DNA of 64,000 nt. It comes from an uncultured Chloroflexota bacterium (GTDB lineage: Bacteria > Chloroflexota > Anaerolineae > Anaerolineales > Anaerolineaceae). Position numbers and translations under genes: made by a program. The DNA lies in the NCBI GenBank assembly GCA_902791025.1, contig CADATZ010000016.1:1-64000 (forward strand). The letters run 5' to 3'. Of this stretch, positions 62,309 to 64,000 are shown piece after piece. Position 1 is the first letter of the stretch; every line of letters starts with the position of its first letter. The notes under the pieces were generated by a model. The model was given only the letters and a program-made list of their open reading frames with translations. It was not told the DNA's origin and searched no databases.

Positions 62309-62640
62309 TGACATCATACAATGTCATAATTACAAAGCAGGCTCGTGTACATTTACAGGGTATACGTAAATATGTTACTTTTGTTTTTAAAGAACCTGAA
62401 TCCGCACGGAATTTAATCAAATTATTGAAACAGGAGATATCATCGTTATCCTATATGCCGGAAAGGATCAGACTTGTTGATGAGGAACCATGGCGGAGTT
62501 TAGGCTTTCGGAAGAAAACAGTAGGAAATTATTTTATTTATTTTTGGATCAATACTGATAAGCAGCAAGTGAAGGTTTTTGCTGTAATTAATGTGAAGAT
62601 GGATCAGACGCAGCAGCTGAAAAATATCAGCTTTGGTTAG
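62308..62640 (+). CDS. RelE/ParE-family toxin
   Basis: A 110-residue RelE/ParE-superfamily protein: YNVIITKQARVHLQGIRKYV at the start, SARNLIKLLKQEISSL in the helical part, and the C-terminal strands GNYFIYFWINTDKQQVKVFA. RelE relatives cut mRNA on the ribosome and ParE relatives poison gyrase. The Tyr/Phe-rich sheet with YFIYFW does not separate the two from sequence alone. It is encoded directly after a RelB-like antitoxin, and the gene pair is somewhat AT-rich compared with uvrC and nadK on either side. Confidence 0.85.
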   Translation: MTSYNVIITKQARVHLQGIRKYVTFVFKEPESARNLIKLLKQEISSLSYMPERIRLVDEEPWRSLGFRKKTVGNYFIYFWINTDKQQVKVFAVINVKMDQTQQLKNISFG

Positions 62641-62698
62641 AATTTCCGCAGAAAAATACAGATTTTTCGAGCGAATTGAAAATTGATATAATTCTATT

Positions 62699-63577
62699 AT
62701 GACAAAAAAATTAAATGGCCCCAAACGAATAGCCGTGATCTGGCACCCAAGCCTTGAGGAAGCTCATGCGCTTTCTGCGGAGATCGTTGCTGCGCTGAAA
62801 AGCCGCTCAGTAGACGATGTACAGGCGTTTTCGCTGAACGATAAGGTGTTCCGCAGCGCCCTTCATGACGGCCGCTTTGATCTGATGATAGCGTTGGGCG
62901 GTGACGGGACCATGCTGCGTGCGGGAAAGCTCGGAGCGCCGGTCCATGTGCCGGTGATGGGGGTGAACCTCGGACATTTCGGCTTTCTGGTGGAAACACA
63001 GCGCGATGAATGGCAGTCCCGCCTTGATGATCTGCTGGCAGGCAACTGGGAGACCGACAAGCGGATGATGATCCATGCGGAGCATTACCGTGATGAAAAA
63101 AAACTGTGCTCCTGGGAGGTACTGAACGATATCGTCCTTGCCAGGGGGCTTTCCATGCGTCCTGTCCATTTGTTTGTGCATGTCAACGACATTGAACTGG
63201 CGGAATATGTGGCGGATGGACTGATCCTTTCGACCTCGACCGGTTCTACCTCTTATTCCCAATCCGTGGGTGGTCCGATCCTGCGGCCGGATATGCGCAA
63301 CATGCTTCTGACGCCGATTTCACCGAATCTCTGCGTGGATCGTTCCCTGGTCCTGCCGGATACCGATACGATCACCTTTACCCTTGGCGGCAATGTGGGA
63401 GCGATCATTTCACCGGACGGTTATGAGGGAGGCGAGCTTGGCTTTGGCGATCAGGTTCGCGCGAAGGCCTCAGAACATTCAGCGGAATTTGTCCGTTTTG
63501 AGGACAAAGGTGTTTTTTATCGGAATATCACGCGCTATATGCAGCGCAACCCAACCATAGGAGGATACCGCGCATGA
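62699..63577 (+). CDS. nadK: NAD kinase
   Basis: A 292-residue cytoplasmic enzyme that phosphorylates NAD to NADP. The catalytic motif is MIALGGDGTMLRAG (about residues 63-76). The second conserved block is STSTGSTSYSQSVGGPI (about 179-195), with a Ser where the usual motif has Pro. GGNVGAIISPDG follows. There is no strong ribosome site. The stop overlaps the next start (ATGA), so both are co-translated. Confidence 0.94.
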   Translation: MTKKLNGPKRIAVIWHPSLEEAHALSAEIVAALKSRSVDDVQAFSLNDKVFRSALHDGRFDLMIALGGDGTMLRAGKLGAPVHVPVMGVNLGHFGFLVETQRDEWQSRLDDLLAGNWETDKRMMIHAEHYRDEKKLCSWEVLNDIVLARGLSMRPVHLFVHVNDIELAEYVADGLILSTSTGSTSYSQSVGGPILRPDMRNMLLTPISPNLCVDRSLVLPDTDTITFTLGGNVGAIISPDGYEGGELGFGDQVRAKASEHSAEFVRFEDKGVFYRNITRYMQRNPTIGGYRA

Positions 63578-64000
63578 CAGAAGAGATCCATGAAGAATAT
63601 CAGGTCTGCTACAAACACCCTGATCGGAAAACCCTGCTCCGATGCAACAGGTGCGGCAAACCGATTTGTCCGGAGTGTGCTGTTCAGACACCAACCGGCT
63701 ACCGCTGTAAGGACTGTATCAAATCACAGCAGAAGGTCTTTGATACAGCGGAAAAACAAGACTACATCATCGGCGGTCTGATCGCCATTGTGCTGGGATT
63801 TCTCGGCGCATTTATCTATCAGCTGATCCCGTTTCTGCCAAGCTATATCACGGCTCTGCTTATCAGTGTGCTCTGCGGCAGGCTGATTTGTACGGCCGTG
63901 CGAGCCGCGGTCAAGAAACGCCGCTCTTCAGCTCTGACCAAAGTTGTGACCGCGGCGGCAGGCATTGGTGCTGTGATCGGACTTTGGCAGAATATTATCG
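63574..64000 (+). CDS. B-box-type zinc-finger membrane protein (partial)
   Basis: The first ~142 residues are visible; the gene continues past the window. Residues ~10-50 carry a Cys/His pattern (CYKHPDRKTLLRCNRCGKPI, then CPECAVQTPTGYRCKDC) of the B-box/LIM-like zinc finger seen in bacterial membrane proteins of this kind. At least two membrane helices follow (YIIGGLIAIVLGFLGAFIYQ and ITALLISVLCGRLICTAV). It is translationally coupled to nadK. Its function is unknown; similar proteins are sometimes linked to rhomboid-type or envelope functions. Confidence 0.8.
   Translation, partial: MTEEIHEEYQVCYKHPDRKTLLRCNRCGKPICPECAVQTPTGYRCKDCIKSQQKVFDTAEKQDYIIGGLIAIVLGFLGAFIYQLIPFLPSYITALLISVLCGRLICTAVRAAVKKRRSSALTKVVTAAAGIGAVIGLWQNII

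Overview
This window is a chromosome segment of an anaerobic bacterium. It opens with the 5' end of a 16S rRNA gene on the minus strand, whose first ~95 bases carry the universal start and a Chloroflexota-like opening. Together with monoderm-type envelope genes, a bacterial translin, Na+-pump decarboxylase genes and a compact pilus operon, this suggests an Anaerolineales-type Chloroflexota. That placement is an inference; a Clostridia-like Firmicute is not excluded. Most of the window has moderate GC with good ribosome binding sites. Two stretches are clearly AT-rich: 11.9-14.5 kb (restriction-modification) and 35.5-52.6 kb (envelope polymer island). These look horizontally acquired or differently maintained.

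Layout: 0-0.4 kb, rRNA start, its promoter and repeats. 0.46-7.4 kb (minus), a sugar ABC importer, an acyltransferase and a GH31 alpha-xylosidase. 7.7-11.7 kb, a 1357-residue exported protein with two papain-like regions and a C-terminal sortase domain. 12-14.5 kb, a DNA adenine methyltransferase and an AlwI-like endonuclease. 14.6-15.8 kb, ssb and a translin-like gene. 15.8-16.6 kb, a Cas4-like nuclease split into two membrane-anchored halves. 16.7-20.5 kb, purA-purB-(four-helix-bundle gene)-hpt. 20.5-22.4 kb, a VapBC remnant, a flavodoxin-fold reductase and an esterase. 22.6-27.2 kb (minus), transglutaminase, PilC/GspF, pilin-like proteins and PilT. 27.4-29.9 kb, a PreA-like iron-sulfur dehydrogenase and an HSL-type hydrolase. 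30.2-32.9 kb, an SGNH/DltD-like plus MBOAT acylation pair. 33.2-35.4 kb, gamma, biotin and beta subunits of a sodium-pumping decarboxylase.

The 35.5-52.6 kb island is the most striking part. Four tandem paralogues of about 920 residues each fuse an Oxa1/YidC-like membrane domain to a multi-pass membrane region and an outward alkaline-phosphatase/LTA-synthase-like domain. They are followed by a CDP-glycerol glycerophosphotransferase-like enzyme and a choline set: a winged-helix/LicC/LicA-like fusion, a second choline kinase and a LicB-like transporter. No LicD is present. The simplest reading is a locus that makes and decorates a phosphodiester-linked envelope polymer, perhaps with phosphocholine.

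From 52.7 kb on come an unknown protein, polA, an ECF sigma/anti-sigma pair, a LapA-like coiled-coil protein, an exported beta-propeller-like protein, uvrC, a RelBE-type toxin-antitoxin pair, nadK and the start of a zinc-finger membrane protein.

Two repeat families run through the intergenic DNA. One is a degenerate 7-bp tandem repeat, often in inverted pairs, and one such pair flanks the four-helix-bundle gene. The other is a set of palindromes whose ends read GGGGAC/GTCCCC, with two copies sharing 36 nearly identical bases.
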